A stretch of DNA of 64,000 nucleotides from Azospirillum brasilense (GCF_001315015.1 NZ_CP012917.1:251001-315000); one strand, 5' to 3'; shown: positions 41,611-50,812, numbered from the stretch's first letter. The notes: generated from the letters alone by a model not told the origin. Program-made: numbers and translations.

Positions 41611-42381
41611 ATGCGCCGGCTGGCCGGACTGGCGCTGCTGCTCCTGGCCGGAACCGCATCGGCAGCGGAGGTGAAGCCGCCCGCCGCCCAGATCGGCACT
41701 TGGTCCACCGCCCTCTACGCGCCAAGAGCCCTGCCCGCGCGCAGCCTGCCGCCGGAGGCCGCCTGCATCGACGCCATCCTGGCGGCAGAGCGCGAGGCCG
41801 GGGTGACCGACCACATGCTGCTCGCCATGGGCTTTACCGAGGCCGGGCGGATGACCGCCGACCGGCTGTTCACCGTCTGGCCCTGGACCGTCAACACCGA
41901 AGGCGCCTCCCGCTACTTCCCGACGCGGGAGGAGGCCATCACCTTCGTGCGCGCCGCGCAGGCGCGGGGCACGCGCTCCATCGACGTGGGCTGCCTCCAG
42001 GTCAATCTGAAATGGCACCCCGACGCCTTCCCCGACCTGGAGACCGCCTTCGACCCGCGCGCCAACGCCCGCTACGCCGCGCGCTTCCTCGGCGACCTGC
42101 ACCGCGCGCAGGGATCGCTGGACGCCGCCATCGCCCGCTACCACTCCGCCCAGTCGGAGCGCGGGGCGGCCTACCGCGAGCGGGTCGGCGGCAACCGGCG
42201 CTGGGTAGCCGGCGCCATGGATTACCTGAAGACGCTGGCCGCCGGTCCCCAGACCGCCAATTCCCAAGCCGCCGCCGGTGCGCTGCCCGCCTGGGGCAAG
42301 GCCGAGCTTGGCCGCCTGTCCTTCCTGTCCAGCCTCTACGCCAACGCGGCGGTGAAACCGCTGTTGCCGACAGCCGAGTAG
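41611..42381 (+). CDS. Lytic transglycosylase-like protein (SLT fold) in flagellar operon
   Basis: 256 residues with a signal peptide ending ASA near residue 20. The SLT/lysozyme-like domain (about 45-200) has DAILAAEREAGVTDHMLLAMGFTEAG, where the glutamate in FTEAG is the likely catalytic residue, then RSIDVGCLQVNLKWHPDAF (the GxxQxN-type motif), and FDPRANARYAARFLGDLHRA. It should cut peptidoglycan so the rod can pass. Coupled to fliQ (1 bp gap). Confidence 0.85.
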   Translation: MRRLAGLALLLLAGTASAAEVKPPAAQIGTWSTALYAPRALPARSLPPEAACIDAILAAEREAGVTDHMLLAMGFTEAGRMTADRLFTVWPWTVNTEGASRYFPTREEAITFVRAAQARGTRSIDVGCLQVNLKWHPDAFPDLETAFDPRANARYAARFLGDLHRAQGSLDAAIARYHSAQSERGAAYRERVGGNRRWVAGAMDYLKTLAAGPQTANSQAAAGALPAWGKAELGRLSFLSSLYANAAVKPLLPTAE

Positions 42382-42390
42382 CGCAGACGT

Positions 42391-42410
42391 AAAAGCCGGT
42401 TTTACCACGG
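42391..42410 (+). promoter_or_regulatory. Candidate flagellar operator before flhA
   Basis: AAAAGCCGGTTTTACCACGG, with GTAAAA-GCCGG-TTTTAC (42389-42405) a perfect inverted repeat. Third copy of the CCGGTTT(T)A element seen before flagellin and flgB; 42 bp before the flhA start. Confidence 0.45.
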
Positions 42411-42451
42411 GACGCTAGCGTACCAACGGTGCCGCACCCTGGAGTTCCCGC

Positions 42452-44545
42452 ATGGCTTTCACGGACACCCTTCGCAACCGGATGACCAGCCTCGGCGATG
42501 CCGGGCTGGCGAACCGCGACGTGCTGTTCGCGCTGGGCATCCTGCTGGTGCTGGCCGTGCTGTTCCTGCCGGTGCCGACCTGGTTCCTCGACCTCGGGCT
42601 GACGCTGTCGCTGGCGGTCAGCGTGCTGATCCTGATGGTCTCGCTGTGGATCAGCAAGCCGCTGGACTTCTCGTCCTTCCCGACCGTCCTGCTGGTCGTC
42701 ACGGTGCTGCGGCTGGCGCTGAACATCGCCTCCACCCGCCTGATCCTCAGCCACGGCCACACCGGCCCGTCCGCCGCCGGCCATGTGATCGAGGGCTTCA
42801 GCCAATTCATCATGGGCGGCAACTTCGTGATCGGCGTGGTGATCTTCGCCATCCTGATCGTCATCAACTTCGTGGTCATCACCAAGGGTGCCTCCCGCAT
42901 CGCGGAGGTCGGCGCGCGCTTCACGCTGGACGCCATCCCCGGCAAGCAGATGGCCATCGACGCCGACCTGTCCGCCGGCATGATCGACGACGTCGAGGCC
43001 CGCCGCCGCCGCAAGGAGCTGGAGGACGAGAGCACCTTCTTCGGCGCCATGGACGGCGCGTCGAAGTTCGTGCGCGGCGACGCGGTGGCCGGGCTGGTCA
43101 TCACCGCCATCAACGTGCTGGGCGGCATGGCCATCGGCATGGCGCAGCAGGGCATGTCCTTCGAATCCGCGGCGTCGGTCTACACCATCCTGACGGTGGG
43201 CGACGGTCTGGCGACGCAGATCCCGGCGCTGGTCGTCTCGCTGGCCGCCGGCCTGCTGGTGACCAAGGGCGGCAACGTCGGTTCCGCCGATCAGGCGGTG
43301 CTCGCCCAGCTCGGCGGCTATCCCAAGGCGCTGATGGTGGCGGGCGGGCTTCTGGTCACGCTGGGCGTCACGCCGGGCCTGCCCGCCGCGCCCTTCGTCA
43401 TGCTCGGCGGCGGCTTCGGCGCGGCGGGCTGGTACGCGATGCGCGGCAAGATGCGCCGCGCCGCGCTCGCCCGGCTGGAGGAGAGCCGCAAGGCGCCCAC
43501 CGCCCCGGCTGAGGAGGCGGTGGAGGACATGCTGAAGGTGGACGAGGTCAAGGTGGAGGTCGGCAACCACCTCGTCCCGCTGATCCTCAACAAGAACGGC
43601 CCGCTGACCGGCAAGGTGAAGACGCTGCGCAAGCGCTTCGCCAAGGAGTTCGGCTTCATCCTGCCGTCGGTGCGCATCAAGGACAGCAGCTTTCTGCCGC
43701 CCAAGGGCTATGTGGTCAGCGTCATGGGCGTCGAGGTGGCGAGCGGCGAGGTGCGGCCCAAGCAGCTTCTCGCCATCGACCCGTCCGGCGGGGCGGCCCC
43801 CGACCTGCCCGGCGAGGCGACGCGCGAGCCGACCTTCAACCTCCAGGCCCGCTGGATCGACCCGGCCCGCCACGAGGAGGCCATCGCCAAGGGCTACACG
43901 GTGGTCGACCCGGAAAGCGTCATCACCACCCACCTGACCGAGGTCATCAAGGACCATCTCTCCACCCTCCTGACCTTCGCGGCCATGCAGAAGCTGCTCG
44001 ACGGGCTGGGGCGGGAGTACCAGAAGCTGATTTCCGACATGGTGCCGTCGCGCATCACGCTGGTGGTGGTGCAGCGCGTGCTTCAGGCGCTGCTGGCGGA
44101 GCGGGTGTCGATCCGCAACCTGCCGGCCATCGTCGAGGCCATCGCCGAGGCGGTGAACTGGACGCGCAACATCACGCTGGTCACCGAGCATGTGCGGGCG
44201 CGGCTCGGCCAGCAGATCTGCCAGTCGCTGACGGCACCCGACGGCTTCGTCCCGGTCATCGTCCTGACCCCGCGCTGGGAGCAGGCGCTCCAGCAGAGTG
44301 TCATCGCGGAGGGCGAGGATCGCCGCTTCGCCATGCCCCCGACCCAGGTGCAGGAGTTCCTGACGGCGCTGCGCATCACCATCCAGAAGCACGCCACGCC
44401 CCAGGTCTGGCCGGCCCTGCTGGTTGGGGCGGAGGTGCGGCCCTTCGTGCGCTCGCTGCTGGAGCGGGTCAGCCCGATGACCCCGGTCATCAGCCACGCC
44501 GAGCTGCATCGCAAGGTGTCCGTCAAAACGATCGACCAGGTCTGA
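42452..44545 (+). CDS. flhA: Flagellar export gate protein FlhA
   Basis: 697 residues: about eight N-terminal helices (20-320) and a cytoplasmic domain (about 350-697) that forms the export-gate ring. The FHIPEP segment is clear: NFVVITKGASRIAEVGARFT, LDAIPGKQMAIDADLSAGMI and ESTFFGAMDGASKFVRGDAV. Cytoplasmic GYVVSVMGVEVASGEVRP follows. First gene of flhA-fliR-flhB. Confidence 0.97.
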   Translation: MAFTDTLRNRMTSLGDAGLANRDVLFALGILLVLAVLFLPVPTWFLDLGLTLSLAVSVLILMVSLWISKPLDFSSFPTVLLVVTVLRLALNIASTRLILSHGHTGPSAAGHVIEGFSQFIMGGNFVIGVVIFAILIVINFVVITKGASRIAEVGARFTLDAIPGKQMAIDADLSAGMIDDVEARRRRKELEDESTFFGAMDGASKFVRGDAVAGLVITAINVLGGMAIGMAQQGMSFESAASVYTILTVGDGLATQIPALVVSLAAGLLVTKGGNVGSADQAVLAQLGGYPKALMVAGGLLVTLGVTPGLPAAPFVMLGGGFGAAGWYAMRGKMRRAALARLEESRKAPTAPAEEAVEDMLKVDEVKVEVGNHLVPLILNKNGPLTGKVKTLRKRFAKEFGFILPSVRIKDSSFLPPKGYVVSVMGVEVASGEVRPKQLLAIDPSGGAAPDLPGEATREPTFNLQARWIDPARHEEAIAKGYTVVDPESVITTHLTEVIKDHLSTLLTFAAMQKLLDGLGREYQKLISDMVPSRITLVVVQRVLQALLAERVSIRNLPAIVEAIAEAVNWTRNITLVTEHVRARLGQQICQSLTAPDGFVPVIVLTPRWEQALQQSVIAEGEDRRFAMPPTQVQEFLTALRITIQKHATPQVWPALLVGAEVRPFVRSLLERVSPMTPVISHAELHRKVSVKTIDQV

Positions 44546-44555
44546 AGGAGCGGTG

Positions 44556-45314
44556 ATGGACACGCTCGCCGACCTGCTCAGCCTGGAGGTCTACCGCGCC
44601 TTCCTGGTCTTCGCCCGCGTCGCCGCGGCGGTCAGCCTGCTGCCGGGCTTCGGGGAGCTGGCGGTGCCGCCGCGGGTGCGGCTGTGCATCGCGATCCCGG
44701 TGGCGCTGGCGCTGACCCCGACCGTGCCCGGCCTGCCCGACCGGCTGCCGCCGGACGCCGCGGTGATGCTGGAGCAGATCTTCGCGGAGACGGTGGCCGG
44801 TGCCTTCCTCGGGCTGGGCGCCAAGCTGTTCCTGGCATCGCTCCAGGTCGCCGGCAACATCGCCGCCCAGGCGATGGGCCTCGCCAACCCCTTCGGCACC
44901 GACGCGGCGGGGTTCGAGAGCGGGTCGATCCTGTCGGGCACGCTGGTCATCGCCGGGCTGGCGCTGCTGTTCGCGCTCGACCTGCATTACCTGATGATCG
45001 ACGCGCTGGTGCGCTCCTACGGAAGCTGGCCGGCGGCGACGCTGCCCGATCCTGGCATGGTGGCGGGGCGCTACGCCCAGCTCGTCGGCGTCACCTTCCG
45101 GCTGGGCGTGCAGATGGCCGCCCCCTTCCTGGTCTTCGGCATGATCGCCAACATGGCTCTGGCCCTGGTCAACCGGGTGATGCCCTCCATGCCCGTCTAT
45201 TTCGTCGCCACCCCGGCGATGGTCGGCGGCGGGATGCTGGTCTTCCTGGTGACGGCGGGCGCCATGGTCACCGCGACGCTGGCCGCTATGGCCGGCTGGC
45301 TCGGCGGGCGGTGA
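44556..45314 (+). CDS. fliR: Flagellar export apparatus protein FliR
   Basis: 252 residues with six helices. FLVFARVAAAVSLLPGFGEL, PPRVRLCIAIPVALALTP, and AAQAMGLANPFGTDAAGFES match FliR. ATG 44556 follows GGAG by five bases; GTG 44553 is an alternative. Ten bases before flhB. Confidence 0.94.
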   Translation: MDTLADLLSLEVYRAFLVFARVAAAVSLLPGFGELAVPPRVRLCIAIPVALALTPTVPGLPDRLPPDAAVMLEQIFAETVAGAFLGLGAKLFLASLQVAGNIAAQAMGLANPFGTDAAGFESGSILSGTLVIAGLALLFALDLHYLMIDALVRSYGSWPAATLPDPGMVAGRYAQLVGVTFRLGVQMAAPFLVFGMIANMALALVNRVMPSMPVYFVATPAMVGGGMLVFLVTAGAMVTATLAAMAGWLGGR

Positions 45315-45324
45315 GGAGGCGGGG

Positions 45325-46422
45325 ATGTCCGACGGCCAGGACGAGGAGCAGAAAACCGAGGAGCCGACCGAGAAACGCCTGCGCGAGGCGATGGACAAGG
45401 GCGACGTCCCCCGCGCCCGCGACGTCGGTCTGGCCGCCGCCATGGCGGCGGCCTGGCTGATCGCCGCGGCGGGCGGGCCGCTCGCCGCCTCGCGCATCGC
45501 CGAGGTGCTGCTGCCGCTGATCGAGAATCCGAACGACATCCGGCTCGACGGCGGTCCCTACGACGTGATGAACAGCCTGCGCTGGCTGATCGGCGGGGTG
45601 GCGGTGGCGATGCTGCCGGTGCTGGGCCTTCTGGTCGGCGGGGCGGTGGTGTCGGCGGTGGGGCAGGGGCCGCTGCTGGCGGCGAGCGACCGCATCCGGC
45701 CCAAGCTGTCGCACCTGTCGCCGCTCAGCGGCTGGCGCCGCATCTTCGCGCGCCACGCGCTGGTCGAATTCCTGAAGAGTCTCGTGAAACTGGCGATCAT
45801 CGCCTGCGCCGTCTGGTTCGCCGTGGCGCCCTACATCGATTGGACGGAGGGGATCGTGGGCATGGACGTTGCGGCGCTTCCCGACCTGCTGCGGGACCTG
45901 ACCCTGCGGCTGCTGCTGGCCGTCCTCCTGGCGACGGTGGTGATGGCCGCCGTGGACGTGCTGTGGAACCGGCTGGAGTGGCGGCGCCGCCTGCGCATGA
46001 CCTTCCAGGAGCTGAAGGACGAGTTCAAGCAGACCGAGGGCGACCCCCATCTGAAGGCGAAACTTCGCGAGATCCGGCGCGACCGCTCGAAGCGCCGCAT
46101 GATGGCAAACGTGCCGCGCGCCACGGTGGTGATCGCCAACCCGACCCACTTCGCGGTGGCCCTGGAGTACGACCGCGCCAAGATGCCGGCGCCGGTCTGC
46201 CTCGCCAAGGGGGCCGACCTCGTGGCGCTGCGCATCCGCGCGGTGGCCGAGGAGAACGGCGTTCCGGTGATCGAGAACCCGCCGCTGGCCCGTGCCCTCT
46301 ACGCCGCGTCGGAGGTCGACGCGGTGATCCCGCTCCAGCATTACCAGGCGGTGGCCGAAGTGATGATGTATGTGCTGCGCCTGAAGAACGGAGGAGCCGC
46401 GCAGCCGGCGCAGCGTGCATGA
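45325..46422 (+). CDS. flhB: Flagellar export switch protein FlhB
   Basis: 365 residues. The N-terminus QDEEQKTEEPTEKRLREAMDKG is the FlhB signature; four helices follow (about 35-50, 85-112, 150-170 and 188-210). The autocleavage site N272-P273-T274-H275 (IANPTHFAVALEY) is intact, so substrate-specificity switching from rod/hook to filament should be normal. It ends the flhA-fliR-flhB unit. Confidence 0.97.
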   Translation: MSDGQDEEQKTEEPTEKRLREAMDKGDVPRARDVGLAAAMAAAWLIAAAGGPLAASRIAEVLLPLIENPNDIRLDGGPYDVMNSLRWLIGGVAVAMLPVLGLLVGGAVVSAVGQGPLLAASDRIRPKLSHLSPLSGWRRIFARHALVEFLKSLVKLAIIACAVWFAVAPYIDWTEGIVGMDVAALPDLLRDLTLRLLLAVLLATVVMAAVDVLWNRLEWRRRLRMTFQELKDEFKQTEGDPHLKAKLREIRRDRSKRRMMANVPRATVVIANPTHFAVALEYDRAKMPAPVCLAKGADLVALRIRAVAEENGVPVIENPPLARALYAASEVDAVIPLQHYQAVAEVMMYVLRLKNGGAAQPAQRA

Positions 46423-46536
46423 TGGGGTGGCTATGATCGGGCGGACGATGGATGGTTTGGAATTCCGCTTAATGTCTTCTCAACGGGTTTGGCGGTAGAC
46501 GAAAGGAATCCTCCCCTTCCGCGGCGCATCACGGCA

Positions 46537-47076
46537 ATGAGCGACGGCGACGACCTGTTCGAGATGTACCGCTCCGACCGCGCGGCCTCCGGCGCGCTGA
46601 AGGGGGAGGCGCTGGCCAGCGCGCTGGCCGACAACGTGCGGCGCAGCTTCGCCGAGATGGACCGGCTGATCCCCGAGGTGACCCAGGCGCTCGCCCAGGC
46701 CCGCTACACGCTGCGCCTCGCCCCCGCGGTGGTGGACCGCGGCGCCTATATCCAGCACGACCGCTCCTCCGAGAGCTTCCGCGATTACCTGCGCCTGTGG
46801 AGCCACCGCCGCGCCGAGGCGGGCAGCGGCGGGATGCATTGGGAAGCGAAGATCCTGGTCACCGACAGCCGACGCCGCACGGCGGAACTCGGGCTGGGCG
46901 TGGCCGTCGAATGGCCGTCCGCGGACCGTGCGGCCGATTGCGCCTTCGTGGAGTTCTGGACGACCGGCCAGGGGGTGAATCTTCCCTCCGAGGGCCGCAA
47001 CTTCCAACGCGCCCTGGTCGCCTGCCTGCGGCGGCTGGAGGAGGCGGGAGAGATCACGCCCGCTGGGAAGCGCTGA
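46537..47076 (+). CDS. Hypothetical protein, 179 residues
   Basis: Soluble, no signal peptide. N-terminal helical region (ALASALADNVRRSFAEMDRL) and a C-terminal alpha/beta part (WEAKILVTDSRRRTAELGLG, VEWPSADRAADCAFVEFWTT). Not recognised. The ATG at 46537 lacks a clear ribosome site and a TTG at 46489 in frame has none either. It follows flhB by 114 bp on the same strand, so it may be read with the flagellar genes or stand alone. Confidence 0.6.
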   Translation: MSDGDDLFEMYRSDRAASGALKGEALASALADNVRRSFAEMDRLIPEVTQALAQARYTLRLAPAVVDRGAYIQHDRSSESFRDYLRLWSHRRAEAGSGGMHWEAKILVTDSRRRTAELGLGVAVEWPSADRAADCAFVEFWTTGQGVNLPSEGRNFQRALVACLRRLEEAGEITPAGKR

Positions 47077-47106
47077 CCGCGGCGGCCGGGCGGCCATCAC
47101 CTCCCC

Positions 47107-47535
47107 TCACCGTTCGAACTTTGTCGCCATGATGATCGACGAGGTCGTCCGCTCGATGCCGTCGATGGCGCCGATGCGGTCGATCAGCGCGTCCATCTCC
47201 TCCATGCTCCCGGTCCGCACCACGGCAATCAGGTCATGCGCGCCGCTGATGGCGTGGAGCGCCCGCACCTCCGGGATGCGCTTCAGCGCCTGGACCACCG
47301 CGGCGGTCAGCTTGGGCGACAGGTTGATGGAGACATGGGCGCGGATCATCCGGCGCGCCGTCTCGTCCGACAGCCGCACCGTGTAGCCGGCGATCACGCC
47401 GCGCTCCTCCAGCCGCTGGATGCGGCTCTGCACCGTGCTGCGCGACACGCGCAGGCGGCGGGCCAGCGCGGCCGTGGGCTCCCGCGCGTTGTCCTGAAGC
47501 GCGTCGAGAAGGTGCTGATCCAGCTCGTCCATCAT
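47107..47535 (-). CDS. Lrp/AsnC-family transcriptional regulator
   Basis: 142 residues. The helix-turn-helix (LLDALQDNAREPTAALARRL, SRSTVQSRIQRLEERGVIAG) and the RAM effector domain (VRALHAISGAHDLIAVVRTG, IDGIERTTSSIIMATKFER) are typical. Divergent from the lysine-dehydrogenase-like gene with a 19-bp inverted repeat between them, so it most likely senses the amino acid that enzyme uses. Start 47535 (MMDELDQHLLD). Confidence 0.93.
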   Translation of the reverse strand: MMDELDQHLLDALQDNAREPTAALARRLRVSRSTVQSRIQRLEERGVIAGYTVRLSDETARRMIRAHVSINLSPKLTAAVVQALKRIPEVRALHAISGAHDLIAVVRTGSMEEMDALIDRIGAIDGIERTTSSIIMATKFER

Positions 47536-47622
47536 ATCGCCGGCCTTTCCGTCAATCCGCCGAGCATAACTGGGCGTTTCGTCACCCTGCACCCTGCACA
47601 TCGACAGGCCGTCCGGTCAAGA

Positions 47623-47641
47623 TTGCGTCATAACGACGCAA
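47623..47641. promoter_or_regulatory. Candidate Lrp-type operator
   Basis: Perfect inverted repeat TTGCGTC-ATAAC-GACGCAA, 26 bp before the dehydrogenase start in the divergent gap with the Lrp gene. It may overlap the dehydrogenase promoter. Confidence 0.55.
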
Positions 47642-47666
47642 ACCAGAAAGCAGGGGGTACGGGACG

Positions 47667-48794
47667 ATGCGCGACATTCTTCTGATGGGCGGCGGCAAGA
47701 TCGGCGAGACCATCGGCGACTTCCTGAAGGCCACGGGCGATTACCGGGTGACCGTCGCCGACCGTTCGGCGGACGCGCTGGAGCGGCTGCCCGCCCACAC
47801 GCGGATGGAGACGCGCGTGGTTGACGCCGCAAACCCCGCCGATCTCGCCGAAGCGATGCGCGGCAAGTTCGCGGTGCTGAGCGCTCTGCCCTACCACCTG
47901 ACGGTCGGCGTGGCGGAGGCGGCGCGGGACGCCGGCACCCATTACCTCGACCTGACGGAGGACGTGGCGAGCACGCGGCGCGTCAAGGAGCTGGCGGACG
48001 GCGCGCGCTCGGCCTTCATCCCGCAATGCGGGTTGGCGCCGGGCTTCATCTCCATCGTCGCCAACGACGTGGCCTCGCGCTTCGACACGCTGGACACGGT
48101 GCGGATGCGCGTCGGCGCTCTGCCGAAATACCCGTCCAACGCGTTGAACTACAACCTGACCTGGAGCACCGAGGGCGTCATCAACGAGTATCTGGAACCC
48201 TGCGAGGCCATCGTCGAAGGCCGCCTCGTCTCCGTGCCGCCGCTGGAGGAGCGCGAGGAGTTCTCACTCGACGGCGTGCTGTACGAGGCGTTCAACACCT
48301 CGGGCGGCCTGGGCACGCTGTGCGAGACGCTGGCGGGCAAGGTGCGGACGCTCAACTACCGCTCCGTCCGCTATCCGGGGCACCGCGACCTGATGAAGGC
48401 GCTGCTGCACGATCTGCGGCTGGGCAGCCGGCGGGAACTGCTGAAGGACATCCTGGAGCACTCGATCCCGGCGACCCTCCAGGACGTCGTGCTGATCTTC
48501 GTCACGGTGACCGGGACGAAGCGGGGGCGGCTGCTCCAGGAGACCTACGCCAACAAGATCTACGGGCGGGAGATCGGCGGCACCTTCTACAACGGCATCC
48601 AGATCACCACCGCGTCGGGCATGTGCGCCGTGCTGGACCTGCTGGCCGACGGCACGCTGCCGCAGCGGGGCTTCGTGAAGCAGGAGGAGGTGCGCTACGC
48701 CGACTTCATCGCCAACCGCTTCGGGCGCAACTACGCGATGACCGACGCGGCCCCCCAGCAGGGCGCCCAGCAGGGGGCGGGGCGCGCCGCCTGA
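47667..48794 (+). CDS. Saccharopine dehydrogenase-family protein, L-lysine 6-dehydrogenase-like
   Basis: 375 residues. N-terminal Rossmann motif MGGGKIGETIGDFL and DLTEDVASTRRVKELADGAR, then QCGLAPGFISIVANDVASRF, the hallmark of saccharopine/lysine-6-dehydrogenases, and GGLGTLCETLAGKVRTLNYR in the C-terminal catalytic domain. Lysine 6-dehydrogenase removes the epsilon-amino group of lysine to give 2-aminoadipate semialdehyde (cyclising to piperideine-6-carboxylate) in lysine catabolism. The Q/G/A-rich tail is not conserved. Divergent Lrp supports amino-acid control. Saccharopine or other amino acids remain possible. Confidence 0.82.
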   Translation: MRDILLMGGGKIGETIGDFLKATGDYRVTVADRSADALERLPAHTRMETRVVDAANPADLAEAMRGKFAVLSALPYHLTVGVAEAARDAGTHYLDLTEDVASTRRVKELADGARSAFIPQCGLAPGFISIVANDVASRFDTLDTVRMRVGALPKYPSNALNYNLTWSTEGVINEYLEPCEAIVEGRLVSVPPLEEREEFSLDGVLYEAFNTSGGLGTLCETLAGKVRTLNYRSVRYPGHRDLMKALLHDLRLGSRRELLKDILEHSIPATLQDVVLIFVTVTGTKRGRLLQETYANKIYGREIGGTFYNGIQITTASGMCAVLDLLADGTLPQRGFVKQEEVRYADFIANRFGRNYAMTDAAPQQGAQQGAGRAA

Positions 48795-48824
48795 GCGGGC
48801 GCCCCATTCCAACCGAGCCGCGCC

Positions 48825-50579
48825 TCAGATCACCTCGCGGGCGCGGCCCTTGAAGACGGTGGCGGCGATCTTCAGGGCGTCGGGGGTGCCGCGGGCCAGC
48901 GCCTCGGTGAAGTGGAGGGCCTGCTTGGCTTGGACCTTCGGCGGCATCGGCGGCTCGTTGGTGTCGACGAGGCAGTCGACCACCACCGGTCCGGGATGGG
49001 CGAGGGCGGCGTCCAGCGTGGCGCCGCAATCCTTCGGGTCGGTGATGGTGAAGCCCCGGCCGCCGCAGGCCTCCGCCACCTTGGCGAAGTCGATGGGCTG
49101 GAGGTCGCAGACATACTCGGGGTTGCCGAGCATGGCGATCTGCTCCCATTTGATCTGGCCGAGGGAATTGTTGTTGTTGATGATGACCTTGATCGGCAAC
49201 TTGTACTTCACCGCCGTGGCGAAGTCGGCCATCAGCATGGAAAAGCCGCCGTCCCCGACATAGGCCACCACCTGCCGTCCGGGATGGGCGAGCTGGGCGG
49301 CGATGGCGTAGGGGACGCCCGGCGCCATGGTGGCGAGGTTGCCGGACAGGGAGTGCATCTGGCCGCGCCGCGCCGGGATCTGCCGCGCCCACCAGGTGGC
49401 GATGGTGCCGCTGTCGCAGGCGACGATGGCCGTGTCGGACAGGCGCTTGCCCAGCTCCCACGCGACGACCTGCGGCTTCATCGGCAGGTCGGGGCGGGTG
49501 CCGCGCTCCTCCATCAGCGTCATCCACTCCGCCTTGCCCGCCTGCGCCGTCTTCAGGAAGGAACGGTCCTCGTGCCGCCGCACCCGCTCGGTCAGGATGT
49601 CCAGCGCCAGCCCGCAGTCGCCGACCAGCCCGGCCTCCACCGGATAGCGCAGGCCGATGCGCGCCGCGTCGATGTCGATCTGGATGGCGCGGGCCTGCCC
49701 CGGCTTCGGGTAATACTCGATGTAGGGGAAGGTCGAGCCGGCGATCAGCAGCGTGTCGCAGGTCTCCAGCGCCTCTTGCGAGGGGGCGGTGCCGAGCAGC
49801 CCGACCTGTCCCGTCGTGAAGGGGCTGTCGTCCGGCACCGCGGCCTTGCCCAGCAGCGCCTTGACGATCACCGCCCCCAGCTTGTCGGCCAGCCGTTCGA
49901 GCTGGTCGGTCGCCCGCAGCGCGCCCTGGCCGGCCAGGATGACGACGCGCTTCCCGGCGTCGAGGATCTCCACGGCGCGGCGGGTCTGCGCCTCCGACGG
50001 GACGGGAAGCTGGGGGGCGAACAGGGCGGTGTTGTGGCCCTTCACGTTGCGCGGCGCCCGCATGTCGGCGCCGATGCCCTGCTCCTGCAGATCGACGGGG
50101 ATGGTGATGTGCGACACGCCGCGGTGGGCGAGCGCGGTGCGGCAGGCCAGATTGGCGATGTTGCGGACATGCGCCGCCCCCATGATGCGCTGGTTGTAGA
50201 GCGCGACGTCCTGGAACACCTTGTCCAGCTCCACGTCCTGCTGGGTGTAGGTGCCGACGAGGTCGTGGTATTGCAGCCCGGTGATCGCCAGCACCGGCTG
50301 GTGGTCCAGCTTGGCGTCGTAGAGACCGTTCAGCAGATGCAGCCCGCCGGGGCCGGAGGTGGCGATGCACACGCCCAGCCGCCCGGTGAACTTGGCGTAG
50401 CCGCAGGCGGCGAAGGCCGCCGCCTCCTCATGCCGGACCTGGATGAAGCGGATCTCGTCCTGGCGGCGGCGCAGCGCCTCGACGATGCCGTTGATGCCGT
50501 CGCCGGGCATGCCGAAGATCGTGTCCACACCCCAATCCACCAGAACATCCACCAGGATGTCGGAAGCCGTGCTCGCCAT
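48825..50579 (-). CDS. Thiamine diphosphate-dependent pyruvate oxidase-like enzyme (PoxB/acetolactate-synthase family)
   Basis: 584 residues with the three POX/AHAS domains: PYR (1-170; GMPGDGINGIVEALRRRQDE, catalytic glutamate in RHEEAAAFAACGYAKFTGRL), central FAD/NAD-type domain (190-330) and PP domain with the ThDP motif GDGGFSMLM...NNNNSLGQ. It most resembles quinone-linked pyruvate oxidases (pyruvate to acetate plus CO2). The C-terminus lacks a clear PoxB membrane helix; sulfoacetaldehyde or other decarboxylases are alternatives. ATG 50579 follows GGAG eight bases upstream. It is divergent from the SoxR-controlled gene but 106 bp from that site. Confidence 0.85.
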   Translation of the reverse strand: MASTASDILVDVLVDWGVDTIFGMPGDGINGIVEALRRRQDEIRFIQVRHEEAAAFAACGYAKFTGRLGVCIATSGPGGLHLLNGLYDAKLDHQPVLAITGLQYHDLVGTYTQQDVELDKVFQDVALYNQRIMGAAHVRNIANLACRTALAHRGVSHITIPVDLQEQGIGADMRAPRNVKGHNTALFAPQLPVPSEAQTRRAVEILDAGKRVVILAGQGALRATDQLERLADKLGAVIVKALLGKAAVPDDSPFTTGQVGLLGTAPSQEALETCDTLLIAGSTFPYIEYYPKPGQARAIQIDIDAARIGLRYPVEAGLVGDCGLALDILTERVRRHEDRSFLKTAQAGKAEWMTLMEERGTRPDLPMKPQVVAWELGKRLSDTAIVACDSGTIATWWARQIPARRGQMHSLSGNLATMAPGVPYAIAAQLAHPGRQVVAYVGDGGFSMLMADFATAVKYKLPIKVIINNNNSLGQIKWEQIAMLGNPEYVCDLQPIDFAKVAEACGGRGFTITDPKDCGATLDAALAHPGPVVVDCLVDTNEPPMPPKVQAKQALHFTEALARGTPDALKIAATVFKGRAREVI

Positions 50580-50680
50580 GAGGGAGTCTCCGTCGCAAAC
50601 GGTCGTGATGAAGTCGCTCGATCCATCGGCAACCGAGCGGAGCCGGGACGGTTCCCCGAACGGTGGGACGTTCTTAGCTC

Positions 50681-50711
50681 TTGACCTCAAGTTAAGTTGA
50701 GGTTCTAGAGT
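50681..50711 (+). promoter_or_regulatory. SoxR-type promoter (SoxR box in a 19-bp spacer)
   Basis: CCTCAAGTTAAGTTGAGG (50685-50702) differs at one central base from the SoxR consensus palindrome CCTCAAGTTAACTTGAGG. It is embedded between TTGACC (50681-50686) and TAGAGT (50706-50711), a 19-bp spacer as in other MerR-type promoters. The orientation drives the reductase gene starting 102 bp downstream. soxR is not in this window. Confidence 0.88.
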
Positions 50712-50812
50712 GGCTGTAATGTATCTGGCATGCCAGAGACGCTCCGCACAGGTCGGACGTCCGGACGCAGGCCGGGATGCAGGAACGGACAACCACCCGG
50801 GCGGGCAAAAGA

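Noticed and set aside
42002..44563. 853-codon minus-strand open frame
   Set aside because: Antisense of flhA; composed of H/D/R/Q-rich repeats with no fold signature.
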